A stretch of DNA of 59,416 nt from CAZBYL01 sp964522805 (GCA_964522805.1 CAZFWP010000002.1:1-59416), one strand, 5' to 3'; shown: positions 24,449 to 34,395, numbered from the stretch's first letter. Made by a program: numbers and translations. The notes: generated by a model not told the origin, from the letters alone.

Positions 24449-27400
24449 ATGAAGATTACGGATTTTTCTTTACGTCACCCCGTTACAGTGCTCATTTGTA
24501 CTATAGCGTTGATTATCTTTGGCACATATTCATATATCAACATGGGCGTGGAGAGAATGCCCAATGTGGAATTTCCCATCGTTGTCGTCAGAACTTCAAT
24601 GGACGGAGCCAGCCCCGCCATTATGGACAACGACGTCACCGATGTTCTTGAAGCCCGCATCAATACCATTGAAGGAATAAAGAATATGAGCTCCAGCAGC
24701 TATGAGGGACGCTCTGTTATCGTTATTGAATTCAACTTGGACAGAGACATTGACAACGCCGCCGCCGATGTGAGAGGCAAGGTGAGTATCGCCGCCGGCA
24801 AGCTTCCCGATGACTGCGACAATCCTCAAGTAGATAAGTATGACCCTTCCGACAGGCCGATAATGAATATCGCCGTCAAAAACGACGGGCGCACAGATAT
24901 GAAAACTTTGGCCCGCTATGTGGACAAGGTTGTCACCGAGAGACTCCAGACGGTCAAAGGCGTCGGCGGAGTACAGCTCGCCGGTTTCAGAGACAGGGAG
25001 ATACGCATCTGGCTGAACACCGACAGCATGGAGTCTTATAAAATCACCACGAAAACCATCAAAAATGCCATTTATAACAATCATGTGGAGCTGCCTGCTG
25101 GACGTGTCGAGACAGGAGACAAGGAGTACGGCATCAGACTGCAGGGTGAGTACGCTTCTGTAGCTGAGCTGGAATATCTGCCTGTAGCTGTGCGTAACGG
25201 TGCTGTCATCCGCCTGCGGGATCTCGCCCGAATCGAAGACGGCTTTGAAGACAAGCGCAGCAGCGCCCTTTATGAGGTAGATCCCACTATCATGATACAG
25301 GTGAGAAAGCAGCGTGGTGCCAATGAGGTACAGCTTTCACGCTCGGTTAAAGAGCGGATAGCGGAGCTTAATGAATTCTCCCCCCAGGGAACAAGTTTAG
25401 TCGTCGTACAAGATAACGCTAAATTTATTTTAAATTCCATGAACGGCGTTTTTTGGGATATCATCGCCTCCGTTTGCCTGACTGCGATTATTATGTTTGT
25501 CTTTCTGCGGACATTTCGCGCCACGCTGATTGCGGTTATAACCATTCCGGTATCTCTTTTGGGCAGCCTCTCTGTCCTCTATTGGATGGGCATCTCAATC
25601 AACAACATGTCCATGATGGGCCTTTCTTTGGCGGTAGGCATGGTTGTTGACGCAACTACAGTGGTAATGGAGAATATCACCAGGCACAGAGATATGGGAA
25701 AATCCGCCTACCGCGCCTCTCAGGACGGGTCTGCGGAAGTAGCTTTCGCGGTTATTGCCGGTGCCGCCACCACCTTGGCTGTATTTGTGCCTGTAGCTTT
25801 TATGGGCGGCATAATGGGACGCTTTTTTAACGCCTTTGGCGTCACAGTAGCGACAACCATCTCCATCTCTCTGCTGGTCTCTCTGACATTAACGCCTTTC
25901 CTCTGTTCCAGGATTTTAGGACGGCAAAAGAGCGGCAAACTACAGATGCGATTGGAAGCGCCTTTCATTTGGCTGGAGGATAAATACGCAGCAGCATTAA
26001 GCTATGCCGTCTTTCACAGAAAGCAAGTACTAGCTGTCGCCTTGGTGCTCTTTCTTATTGGCATCGGCTTCACCAAAATAATCGGATCGGAGTTCTTTCC
26101 CAGTGAGGACCAGGGACGGCTGCGGGTAAACGCGGAGCTGCCGGCTGATTCATCTCTGGAAGTCACCGAAAGCGTCATCAAAGATATGGTAAAGGTGATC
26201 CGCGCAGATAAGAGCGTAGCCTATACCTATGGTGTGGTCGGCAGTGGCAGCGGACAAGAGGTTTATAAGGGTACCATAAATATCGAGTTAATTAACCGCA
26301 CGGAAAGACCCAGAGCCGCTGTCGTAATGAAGCGGCTGAGAGAAAGGCTTACCTCTTTCCGCGATGTGGATATTAAAATGGGAACATGGGGCGGTTCAGA
26401 TATCACCCTGATGCTTCAAGGTCCTACGAGCGAAGAGCTGGCGGCTTTGGGCGATCTGATTAAGAACGATCTTGCGGAACATGCCCGCGGTCTGGTGGAC
26501 ATCACCACCGATCTGCAGATGAATAAGCCGCGCGTGAATCTGGCTCTTAACAGAGGGCTGGCAGATGATTTGGACATTAATATCAGGGAGCTTTCCGATG
26601 AACTGCTTGCCTGGTTTGGCGGCACAACCGCAGGTTCTTTCAGCGATGGCGGCTATCGCTACGATATCCGCTTGCAGGCCGAGAGTACCGGACGGGACAA
26701 CACCTCAAAGGTGCTGAATACTTTGGTGAACACAAGAAGCGGGGAGACTATACGAGCTGAGGGGTTGGTAAAAGCCTCGGTCGGCATGGCTCCAAATGTT
26801 ATTAAACGCCACAATCGCCAGCGTTCTTTGGAAATAGGCGCCAACGTGGAAGGCATTTCTCCCGGAGAGGGTATCGCCATTATGGAGGAAGTTTTTCATA
26901 AATACGCGCCCAAGGACGGCTCTTTTACGATGAAACCATCGGGAGATTCAGAGGATATGAAGGAGAGTTTCGGCTATATGCTGGTAGCTCTGGTGTTTGC
27001 CATATTGCTGGTCTATATGGTTATGGCCATTCAGTTTGAATCGTTTCTCCACCCCTTTACCGTTATGTTCTCCCTGCCGCTGATGACGACAGGTTCTTTT
27101 GGCCTGCTGGCTCTGACGGGGCTGCGCCTTAGCGTCATGAGCTATATGGGGATAATTCTTCTGGTCGGAGTCGTCGTCAATAACGCAATTTTGTTAGTTG
27201 ACTTCATTAACCAGCTGCGCGCTCATGGGGAAGAAAAGGTTTCCGCTGTGCTTAAAGCCGGGCCATTGCGTCTGCGGGCTATTTTGATGACCACTGTCTC
27301 AACCATGATAGGATCTTTGCCTGTGGCTCTCGCCTTGAGCGAGGGAGGTGAATTCCGCCAGCCAATGTCTGTTGCGGTAATTGGCGGGCTTTTCACTTCA

Positions 27401-27535
27401 ACAATGCTGACGCTGCTTGTTATTCCGGTTATTTATCTTGTTTTTGACGACTGGTCTGACAAAGCCGCCGCCGGTGTGAGAAGATACAGAGCCTACTTGA
27501 GACTAAAAGAACAGTCGCGGCGTTCCGCTTCGTAG
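24449..27535 (+). CDS. RND family efflux transporter, inner-membrane pump
   Basis: This 1028-aa protein is an AcrB/MdtB-type hydrophobe-amphiphile efflux pump: one N-terminal membrane helix, a porter domain, a cluster of membrane helices (from about residue 335), and the same pattern repeated in the second half. The helix-4 proton-relay motif reads GMVVDATTVVMENI: Asp401 is kept and the second Asp of AcrB is Ala. The second half has YMGIILLVGVVVNNAILLVD. It exports drugs, bile salts or metabolites with the TolC-like channel and membrane fusion protein encoded downstream. The gene order pump, channel, fusion protein differs from acrAB. Confidence 0.95.
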   Translation: MKITDFSLRHPVTVLICTIALIIFGTYSYINMGVERMPNVEFPIVVVRTSMDGASPAIMDNDVTDVLEARINTIEGIKNMSSSSYEGRSVIVIEFNLDRDIDNAAADVRGKVSIAAGKLPDDCDNPQVDKYDPSDRPIMNIAVKNDGRTDMKTLARYVDKVVTERLQTVKGVGGVQLAGFRDREIRIWLNTDSMESYKITTKTIKNAIYNNHVELPAGRVETGDKEYGIRLQGEYASVAELEYLPVAVRNGAVIRLRDLARIEDGFEDKRSSALYEVDPTIMIQVRKQRGANEVQLSRSVKERIAELNEFSPQGTSLVVVQDNAKFILNSMNGVFWDIIASVCLTAIIMFVFLRTFRATLIAVITIPVSLLGSLSVLYWMGISINNMSMMGLSLAVGMVVDATTVVMENITRHRDMGKSAYRASQDGSAEVAFAVIAGAATTLAVFVPVAFMGGIMGRFFNAFGVTVATTISISLLVSLTLTPFLCSRILGRQKSGKLQMRLEAPFIWLEDKYAAALSYAVFHRKQVLAVALVLFLIGIGFTKIIGSEFFPSEDQGRLRVNAELPADSSLEVTESVIKDMVKVIRADKSVAYTYGVVGSGSGQEVYKGTINIELINRTERPRAAVVMKRLRERLTSFRDVDIKMGTWGGSDITLMLQGPTSEELAALGDLIKNDLAEHARGLVDITTDLQMNKPRVNLALNRGLADDLDINIRELSDELLAWFGGTTAGSFSDGGYRYDIRLQAESTGRDNTSKVLNTLVNTRSGETIRAEGLVKASVGMAPNVIKRHNRQRSLEIGANVEGISPGEGIAIMEEVFHKYAPKDGSFTMKPSGDSEDMKESFGYMLVALVFAILLVYMVMAIQFESFLHPFTVMFSLPLMTTGSFGLLALTGLRLSVMSYMGIILLVGVVVNNAILLVDFINQLRAHGEEKVSAVLKAGPLRLRAILMTTVSTMIGSLPVALALSEGGEFRQPMSVAVIGGLFTSTMLTLLVIPVIYLVFDDWSDKAAAGVRRYRAYLRLKEQSRRSAS

Positions 27536-27590
27536 GCTTTTGCGCCGTTGAAATTTTTATAAAATGTGCACGGGGAGAGAATGTATCCGA

Positions 27591-28886
27591 ATGAAAAAAT
27601 TGTTTGCCGCCTTTTTATTTTCAGCAGTCCTTTTGACACCGGCGTCCCTCTATGCCGCCGCCGGTCCTTTGGATATTCACGAGGCCCTTATTTTGACGCT
27701 GCAAAATAATTCATCGCTGCTTTCGCTGAGACAAGAGCTGGCGAAGGCGGAGGCCTTCCGTATCGCGGCCGACGGCACGAAGCTGCCCGCTGTAACGCTG
27801 AATCTCAACGCCGACAAGCAGAAAGAACCACAAACCTCGGACGGCTCAGACAGAGACGACAGCCGTTCTCTGAAAGGCACGATCGAGCAGGTTGTCTATT
27901 CCGGAGGCAAAAACAGCGCCCTCCGCAGCCAGTCGCCTAGAGTTAAGAGCATCGCCGAGCTCGCCGTGGCAAACAGTGAGAACCTAGCCGCTGGAGAACT
28001 TTTCGGCCGTTTTTACAATGTCCTTTTGCAGGGTGAGCGCATAAAGGCGGAGGAAGCGGCAGTCAAGCGTTCAGAGCTGCATTTGCGCGAGGTGCGCAAG
28101 ATGAACGAACTTGGGCTGGCCAACCGCTTGGAGGTAATCCGCGCCGCACAGATACTAGCTTCAAACACAGCAGATCTCAGCAGCGCCAAGGGAAAATTTG
28201 AAGCAGCTCATATAGCGCTGATGAACTATATCGCCATCCCTCCTGAAGAAAGACGCCCCATTTTCGGCGATCTTACAATTGGGGCACTGCAAGGGAACCG
28301 CGCGGAATCTTTGCGGCTAGCAGCGGAATTTCGTGCGGATCTAAAACGGCTTAAAGAGCAGCTGCTGTTTCAGCAAAATCAAATCAGCATTGAAAAAAGC
28401 GGCGCTCTGCCCAAGGTTATTCTCGGAGCCTATGGCACCTGGAGCAGTCCCTACGGCAACAAAGACCGCACCGACGATAATTGGAGAGCTGAGCTTTCCA
28501 TCTCTGTTCCTGTTTTTGACAGGAACGTTTCCAGAAGCAATGTGATCAGGGCAAAAGCCTCCCTTGAGCAGGATAAAATAGCCGTAGGACAAAAAGAGAT
28601 TGATATTAAATCCGAAGTGGAGACAGCTTGGACAGAAGCGGAGACAACCCTCCTCCGTTTAAAAGCGACAACTAAGGCGCTGGAACTGGCAAAAGAGTCT
28701 CTGCGTTTGGCCGAAGTCGGCTACAAAGAAGGGGTAAGTCCGCAGCTGGACTTGCTCGATGCCCAGTCAAAGCTCACCTCCGCCATGCTTGAAAACGCTA
28801 GCGCCAAATACAACCACCTAATCGCCGCTGCAGCTTTAAAAATGGCTGAGGGAACAATTATAAAATGGAGCGGGGAGATTAAGTAA
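27591..28886 (+). CDS. TolC family outer-membrane efflux channel
   Basis: This 431-aa protein has a signal peptide (MKKLFAAFLFSAVLLTPASLYA) and two OEP repeats of long alpha-helices (HEALILTLQNNSSLLSLRQ and SLRLAEVGYKEGVSPQLDLL with the typical YxxG...LDLL pattern). It should trimerise into a channel across the outer membrane. The ATG at 27591 was chosen because the signal peptide starts there; GGGGAG lies somewhat far upstream. Its stop overlaps the next start (TAATG), so it is coupled to the fusion protein. Confidence 0.93.
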   Translation: MKKLFAAFLFSAVLLTPASLYAAAGPLDIHEALILTLQNNSSLLSLRQELAKAEAFRIAADGTKLPAVTLNLNADKQKEPQTSDGSDRDDSRSLKGTIEQVVYSGGKNSALRSQSPRVKSIAELAVANSENLAAGELFGRFYNVLLQGERIKAEEAAVKRSELHLREVRKMNELGLANRLEVIRAAQILASNTADLSSAKGKFEAAHIALMNYIAIPPEERRPIFGDLTIGALQGNRAESLRLAAEFRADLKRLKEQLLFQQNQISIEKSGALPKVILGAYGTWSSPYGNKDRTDDNWRAELSISVPVFDRNVSRSNVIRAKASLEQDKIAVGQKEIDIKSEVETAWTEAETTLLRLKATTKALELAKESLRLAEVGYKEGVSPQLDLLDAQSKLTSAMLENASAKYNHLIAAAALKMAEGTIIKWSGEIK

Positions 28887-30073
28887 TGAAAGACAGTATG
28901 AATAATAATAAGGTAAAAAGAGCGGACAAAAAGACCCTTTTCATCGTCACCGCCGCGGTTATCATTATTGCCGCCATCGGGCTGTACAGCAGGAGAGAGC
29001 AATTACTGTCTTTTAATGCTAAAAAGGCACCGACCGCACAACCCGCCTATGTGAAAATCGAAGTCGTGCAAAAAAATAAGACAATTAGAGAGAGCATTGT
29101 CCAGAACACCGCCATCGAAGCAGTCGACAGGGTTAACCTCCTGCCGCGAGTGACGGGACGGTTGGAGAAACTTAACGTCAAAGCGGGAGACATTGTGCGT
29201 AAAGGCGAAATTATCGCAACCTTGGAACATGAACAGCAGGACGCTCTCATAGGCTCATCTGAAGCCCAAAAGGCCTCCGCCCGAGCCGATGCGGAAAGGG
29301 CAAAAGCCGAGATGGAAAACGCCAAGACAAACCTTGATCGTTACAGACGGCTGGTAAATGAAGGGTTCAGCACACAGCAGCAGTATGACGCCATTGACAC
29401 AGCCTACACCAGCGCCAAGGCGGCCTATAACGCTGCCCTTGCCAAAGAACGCCAAGCGGCCGCCGAGATGAACAGAGTGCGTTCCTCACGGGCAGACTAT
29501 ATCATCGCATCCCCTCTTGACGGCACGGTGCTTAACGACTATTCGCTTGCCCCCGGGGCGATGATTTCGCCTTCCACTCCGCTAATTGATATTGCCGACC
29601 TTACCAGACTAAAAGCGACACTGAAGATACCGGAATCCAAAATTTTCGCGGTAAAAGAGGGCATGGCGGTCTTTTTAAAATTTGACGCCCTCAGAGATAA
29701 AGAATTCAGGGGCAGAGTCACACGCATAGACCAGTACGTAAACCCTTCCACACGCACCAGCAACGTAGAGATAGAGCTTAATAATCAAGAGGCGGGAATG
29801 TCCCTGCGCCCCGGAATGTTTGGCAAAGCCTCAATTATCGAAAGGGAAGAGCGCGGCACAATTTCCCTGCCGGAATCAGCCTTCCGTTCAAACGAACGAG
29901 GATATTATCTATTCGTGGTACAAGAGGGGCGGGCCAGAGCAAAAGATGTCTCGACAGGAATCAGAGAAGGCAATACAATTCAAGTAACAAGCGGAGTCGA
30001 ACCCGGAGATAAGGTAATTATATTCGGTGGCAAAAACCTTAATGACGGCGATGCCGTCCTCGTTCAGAAATAA
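28886..30073 (+). CDS. RND efflux membrane fusion protein
   Basis: This 395-aa periplasmic adaptor has one N-terminal membrane segment (LFIVTAAVIIIAAIGLY), a barrel-sandwich half (LPRVTGRLEKLNVKAGDIVRKGEIIATLE in successive pieces), an alpha-helical hairpin rich in Ala/Lys/Glu (about residues 125-195), the second lipoyl half (IIASPLDGTVLN) and beta-barrel domains. It links the RND pump to the TolC-like channel. Third gene of the efflux operon. Confidence 0.94.
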   Translation: MKDSMNNNKVKRADKKTLFIVTAAVIIIAAIGLYSRREQLLSFNAKKAPTAQPAYVKIEVVQKNKTIRESIVQNTAIEAVDRVNLLPRVTGRLEKLNVKAGDIVRKGEIIATLEHEQQDALIGSSEAQKASARADAERAKAEMENAKTNLDRYRRLVNEGFSTQQQYDAIDTAYTSAKAAYNAALAKERQAAAEMNRVRSSRADYIIASPLDGTVLNDYSLAPGAMISPSTPLIDIADLTRLKATLKIPESKIFAVKEGMAVFLKFDALRDKEFRGRVTRIDQYVNPSTRTSNVEIELNNQEAGMSLRPGMFGKASIIEREERGTISLPESAFRSNERGYYLFVVQEGRARAKDVSTGIREGNTIQVTSGVEPGDKVIIFGGKNLNDGDAVLVQK

Positions 30074-30149
30074 AACACTGACAGCCAATGCTAAGCTGCG
30101 GCGTCGGCGTTGATGTTTACATTGAAAAATTCATAAGGGGTGCATTCAA

Positions 30150-30899
30150 GTGTACAAGGTAGTATTGATAAGGCATGGCGAAAGCGTGTGGAATAAGGAA
30201 AACCGTTTTACCGGGTGGACAGACGTACCTCTCTCCGATAAGGGACTTTGCGAGGCTCACGCTGCGGGAGAACTGCTTAAGCTGGAGGGATACCGCTTTG
30301 ATATGGCCTTCACCTCAGTGCTCAAGCGCGCTGTCAAGACACTTTGGTGCGTATTGGAAGAGATGGATCTCATGTGGATCCCCGTGGAACATTCTTATAA
30401 ACTTAACGAGAGACACTACGGCGCATTACAGGGACTCAACAAAGCAGAGACGGCGCAGAAATACGGAGACGCGCAGGTAAAGCTGTGGAGACGCAGCTAT
30501 GACACCAGACCGCCGCTTTTGGAAAAAGACGATGACCGCTACCCCGGCAAAGACCCCCGTTACTCATCTCTCAGTGAAGAGGAAATCCCCGCCGGAGAGT
30601 GTCTCAAAGACACCGTGGCACGGGTAGTACCTTACTGGAATGAATTTGTCATACCGGAAATCAAATCGGGCAAGCAAATTATTGTTGCGGCGCACGGCAA
30701 CAGCCTGCGTGCCTTGGTAAAATACCTCGACAACATCTCCGATGAAGAAATTATCGCACTCAACATTCCAACAGGCGTACCTCTGGTATATGAGCTTGAT
30801 GCGAACATGAAACCAATAAAACACTATTACCTGGGCGATGCGGAAGCTGTGGCAGAAGCTCAGAAGGCGGTAGCCAACCAAGCCAAAGCAAAAGCGTAA
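30150..30899 (+). CDS. gpmA: 2,3-bisphosphoglycerate-dependent phosphoglycerate mutase
   Basis: This 249-aa enzyme interconverts 3- and 2-phosphoglycerate. RHGESVWNKENRFTGWTDV holds the phosphorylated His9; ERHYGALQGLNKAE, RRSYDTRPP and AAHGNSLRALVKYL hold the other active-site residues, and the length is standard for GpmA. The start is GTG at 30150 with AAGGGG nine bases upstream. It begins 76 bp after the efflux operon and may receive read-through. A terminator follows. Confidence 0.97.
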   Translation: MYKVVLIRHGESVWNKENRFTGWTDVPLSDKGLCEAHAAGELLKLEGYRFDMAFTSVLKRAVKTLWCVLEEMDLMWIPVEHSYKLNERHYGALQGLNKAETAQKYGDAQVKLWRRSYDTRPPLLEKDDDRYPGKDPRYSSLSEEEIPAGECLKDTVARVVPYWNEFVIPEIKSGKQIIVAAHGNSLRALVKYLDNISDEEIIALNIPTGVPLVYELDANMKPIKHYYLGDAEAVAEAQKAVANQAKAKA

Positions 30900-30965
30900 A
30901 CTCCTTTAAATATATGCGCAAAGCTTACGCTTAAACTAAACCATCTCTAGCTGCATGACAACCCC

Positions 30966-31006
30966 AAAAAGACCTTGGACTGCGATAAACAGCCAAGGTC
31001 TTTTTT
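30966..31006 (+). terminator. Terminator of gpmA
   Basis: AAAAAGACCTTGG (30966-30978) pairs with CCAAGGTCTTTTT (30993-31005), followed by T. Confidence 0.95.
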
Positions 31007-31174
31007 GCCGCCTGCACACAATAACTAACCTGTAAAGGTTTTTCCTATTCGACTAAAAATAAAAAAAGGTCACATTTTTCGCGCCAACAAGCTATGTCGG
31101 ACTATAATCTCTCTATGGGCGGCAAACATTTAAATTGCCGCGATTTGTTGCAAAATGAACCGCATTACCCATTG

Positions 31175-31190
31175 TGTGAACAATATCACA
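31175..31190. promoter_or_regulatory. Crp/Fnr-type palindrome upstream of the hydrogenase operon
   Basis: TGTGA-N6-TCACA is a perfect match to the Crp/Fnr family half-site pattern, 41 bp before the first start codon. The surrounding TTGTG-N10-CACAA also resembles a widened Rex site. Either reading suggests redox or anaerobic control. Confidence 0.5.
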
Positions 31191-31230
31191 ATGTTAGTAT
31201 ATCGGTATATTTAAACCAGGAGGTACTTAT

Positions 31231-31482
31231 ATGACAGTTGTGACAATTTGTGTCGGAAGCTCGTGCCACCTTAAGGGATCTAAAGAAGTCGTAAAGAAAT
31301 TTGAAGAACTGATACAGGAGGGCGGTCTGGTCGATGATGTGCGCCTCTCAGGTTCTTTCTGCATGGGGCTTTGTATACATGACGGCGTTTCCGTAAAAAT
31401 AGGCGATGAGACATACTTTGTAATGCCCGAAGATGCTGAAGAGTTTTTTAATACTAAAGTTATTGGGGCGATAAAAAGATGA
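31231..31482 (+). CDS. Thioredoxin-like [2Fe-2S] protein (NuoE-like)
   Basis: This 83-aa protein has a thioredoxin-like [2Fe-2S] fold with four conserved cysteines, Cys7, Cys12, Cys44 and Cys48 (VTICVGSSCH and SFCMGLCIHDG), as in NuoE C-terminal domains and HydC-type hydrogenase subunits. It probably passes electrons to or from the hydrogenase encoded next. Its stop overlaps that gene's start by four bases. ATG with a strong AGGAGG site. Confidence 0.9.
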   Translation: MTVVTICVGSSCHLKGSKEVVKKFEELIQEGGLVDDVRLSGSFCMGLCIHDGVSVKIGDETYFVMPEDAEEFFNTKVIGAIKR

Positions 31483-33221
31483 AGTATATTAATGTGGCTA
31501 AGGCAAACTGCAAAAACTGCTACAAGTGCCTTAAAGTATGCCCGGTAAAGTCTATTAAGTACAGCGACAACCACGTTGAAGTGCTTGAAGACGGCTGTAT
31601 TCTCTGCGGCAGGTGCATCAGAAACTGTCCGCAGAAGGCAAAGACTCTAATCCACGATATCTCTTTTGTGAAAGACCTGCTGGAAGATACGTCAAGAAAA
31701 ACTGTAGCAGCTCTGGCACCTTCATACATTTCCTCTTTCGGCAAAGAAAACCGCTACAAAATTGTCTCAGCACTAAAGCGCCTGGGCTTTGACGGCGTAG
31801 AGGAGACAGCTGTGGGAGCTCATGCTGTAACCAAAGAGTATGCGCGTATTTTGGAAGAGGGTAAAATGGATAATATGCTCACCACTTGCTGCCCCTCAGT
31901 GGTATTTCTTGTGCAGAAATATTTTCCCGAGCTTACAGACAGACTGGCTCCGGTAATCTCTCCCATGGAAGCTCACGGAGAGATGGTGAAGAATAAGTGG
32001 GGAGAGCGCACTGACGTAGTTTTTTTTGCTCCCTGCATCTCCAAAATTGAAGAGGCGAGAATCGCGGAACACCAATATGTAGATGGCGTAGTCACCTTTA
32101 AGCAACTCGCTAGCTGGTTTGACGCCGAAGGCATTGTTATTGGTGATATGGAGGAAGGGCGATTCGGCAACGAAAACACAGACTCATCAATTTATCCCAT
32201 CTTTGAGGGCATCATTACAGACGTGAGAAAAAACCTCGCTCCCGAGTCCACGGTGGAAGACCGCTACACTTTTATGAGTATTCAAGGCACCAAAGACCTA
32301 ATAGAATTTTTGCAGGAGATGAGGGCGGGACATATTCACAACTGCTTTGTGGAAACAAGCGCTTGCTACGGCAGCTGTATCAACGGTCCGGAGAAATCTG
32401 ACCAAACATACCGCCCAATCAGCACCAGCCTGGAAGTAATGCGATATATCAAGTCGAATAAGTCAGCATGCGAACCGGATACAGAGGGGCTTGATCTGAA
32501 ATGGAATATCCGCCCCAAACCTGTTTGCGAAGATATCCCCGATGAAGCGACAATCCGCGCTATTTTGGCTCAAATAGGCAAAACAAGCCCCGACCACGAA
32601 CTCAACTGCGGCAGCTGCGGCTACCGAACCTGCCGTGACAAAGCCATCGCCGTCTACCAGAAAAAAGCGGAGCTTTACATGTGCCTGCCCTATATGAGTC
32701 AGATATCAGAGACTCTGGCCAATGTGACGCTCTCTGTGAGCCCGGACTACATCATCGCCGTGGATAAAGAATTAAAGGTTCGCGAGTGTAATTTGGCAGC
32801 GCAAAAGCTATTTGGCATGAGACGAAACGAGATTGTCGGACGGCCAGTGGATGATTTCCTTGACCCGGTGGATTTCGCCGTTGCCATTGGCGAACAGACC
32901 AGCCAACCGCAGCGTAAGGTGAATTATAACATGCGCGGAATTATCGTTAATCAGACAATCGTCTACATTCCCGACCAGGATATCGCCGTGGGCTTCCTTC
33001 AGGATATTACACGCACGGAGCTTGAAAGCGACTATCTGACGAAGATGAAGATGGAAACCATGGAAATGGCACAAAATGTTATCGATAAACAGATGACCGT
33101 GGCTCAAGAAATCGCGAGCCTTCTCGGAGAGACCACAGCGGAGACAAAAGTCACTTTGACTAAGCTGAAAGATCTCATTATTTATGAGGGAAGAGAGACC
33201 GATGAAAAATCTATGCATTGA
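31479..33221 (+). CDS. Sensory-type [FeFe]-hydrogenase with PAS domain
   Basis: This 580-aa protein has, in order, two [4Fe-4S] ferredoxin motifs (Cys11/14/17/21 and Cys40/43/46/50), a short [FeFe]-hydrogenase H-cluster domain, a further Fe-S motif (Cys377/380/385 with Cys402) and a PAS domain (about 415-525). The H-cluster motifs are L1 TTCCPS (Cys137, Cys138), L2 APCISKIEE (Cys186) and L3 ETSACYGSCINGP (Cys296, Cys300). All four cluster ligands and the proton-transfer Cys are present. The architecture is that of putative H2-sensing hydrogenases (HydS, group C), which bind the cofactor but are thought to signal rather than produce H2. A phosphatase gene overlaps its end. Confidence 0.92.
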   Translation: MKYINVAKANCKNCYKCLKVCPVKSIKYSDNHVEVLEDGCILCGRCIRNCPQKAKTLIHDISFVKDLLEDTSRKTVAALAPSYISSFGKENRYKIVSALKRLGFDGVEETAVGAHAVTKEYARILEEGKMDNMLTTCCPSVVFLVQKYFPELTDRLAPVISPMEAHGEMVKNKWGERTDVVFFAPCISKIEEARIAEHQYVDGVVTFKQLASWFDAEGIVIGDMEEGRFGNENTDSSIYPIFEGIITDVRKNLAPESTVEDRYTFMSIQGTKDLIEFLQEMRAGHIHNCFVETSACYGSCINGPEKSDQTYRPISTSLEVMRYIKSNKSACEPDTEGLDLKWNIRPKPVCEDIPDEATIRAILAQIGKTSPDHELNCGSCGYRTCRDKAIAVYQKKAELYMCLPYMSQISETLANVTLSVSPDYIIAVDKELKVRECNLAAQKLFGMRRNEIVGRPVDDFLDPVDFAVAIGEQTSQPQRKVNYNMRGIIVNQTIVYIPDQDIAVGFLQDITRTELESDYLTKMKMETMEMAQNVIDKQMTVAQEIASLLGETTAETKVTLTKLKDLIIYEGRETDEKSMH

Positions 33222-34377
33222 CGCGTGTTACGGCAGTCTGAACAAAAAAAATGAAGAGCTATGCGGGGATAGAGTACAGATAGTCAAGTCTGAGGAGAAC
33301 ACTCTGCTGGTACTTTCAGACGGTCTTGGCAGCGGCGTTAAGGCCAATATCCTCTCCACTTTGACCTCAAAAATAATTTCCACCATGATCAGCCGCGGGG
33401 CTACAATCGAAGACACGGTGGAAACCATCGCCCAGACTTTGCCGGTGTGCAAAGTCCGCGGTCTGGCCTACTCCACATTTATGATTTTGCAAGTCGCCAA
33501 AGACGGCAGCGCTTATCTGGTTGAATATGACAATCCGCCCTGTATTTTGGTAAGAGAGGGAAAGATCTTCCCCTTTGACTACAATGAAAAAACCATTGCC
33601 GGCAAACCTGTGCGCGAAAGCCGCTTTACCGCACAGGACGGAGACACCTTTATTATCGTCAGCGACGGAGTAACGCAAGCAGGCATGGGAGAGACCCTCA
33701 GCTTCGGCTGGGGCTGGGAGGAAGTCGCAGAATATATCTCTCAGCCGCAGCGCCTGAAGGTATCGCCGCCGAGGCTGATTCGCAACGTTCTCGGAGTCTG
33801 CAGAGAGCTCTACTTAGGGAAACCGGGAGATGACACCACCGTTTCCGTAATGAAGATAATGAGACCGCAAAAAGTATCACTTCTTTCGGGCCCGCCGAAA
33901 GACCCTGCGGACGACGCTAAAATTGTCGCTGATTTCATGGATACAGCGGGGATCCACATTGTCAGTGGCGGCACTACCTCGGAAATTCTCGCGCGCGAGC
34001 TTGGCAAAGAGATACTCGTAAACATGGACTATTCCGATTCAGACCTGCCGCCCACTGCGACGATCGAGGGCATTGACTTGGCGACAGAGGGAGTTCTCAC
34101 GATGAGAAAAGTTCTTGATATCATCGATGACTACGAGAGAGACCCCTCATCACAAAAGATGATTGATGAAATGGACACCGGCGACGGGGCAGCACAGCTT
34201 GCTAAGATACTCATTGAGCAATGCACTGACCTCAGCCTCTTCATCGGCAAAGCCGTTAACATAGCCCACAGAAACAACGACTTTCCTGTTGAGCTGCGTG
34301 TGAAAAGACGCATTCTTGACGACCTAGCCGATGCGATGGTCAGATTGGGACGCACAGTAGAGCGTCACTACTATTAA
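33202..34377 (+). CDS. SpoIIE family serine phosphatase of the hydrogenase module
   Basis: This 391-aa protein has a PP2C/SpoIIE phosphatase domain with the metal-binding aspartates in VLSDGLGSGVKA, FIIVSDGVTQAG and GKPGDDTTVSV (residues about 1-220). A C-terminal part of about 165 residues follows (with IVSGGTTSEILARELGKE), which I cannot assign. Such phosphatases neighbour sensory hydrogenases in several anaerobes and probably relay the H2 signal to gene regulation. The ATG at 33202 overlaps the hydrogenase gene by 20 bp and has a GGGAAGAGAG site; an in-frame ATG 18 bases earlier is possible. Confidence 0.88.
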   Translation: MKNLCIDACYGSLNKKNEELCGDRVQIVKSEENTLLVLSDGLGSGVKANILSTLTSKIISTMISRGATIEDTVETIAQTLPVCKVRGLAYSTFMILQVAKDGSAYLVEYDNPPCILVREGKIFPFDYNEKTIAGKPVRESRFTAQDGDTFIIVSDGVTQAGMGETLSFGWGWEEVAEYISQPQRLKVSPPRLIRNVLGVCRELYLGKPGDDTTVSVMKIMRPQKVSLLSGPPKDPADDAKIVADFMDTAGIHIVSGGTTSEILARELGKEILVNMDYSDSDLPPTATIEGIDLATEGVLTMRKVLDIIDDYERDPSSQKMIDEMDTGDGAAQLAKILIEQCTDLSLFIGKAVNIAHRNNDFPVELRVKRRILDDLADAMVRLGRTVERHYY

Positions 34378-34395
34378 GCACACTCTGACTGAATA

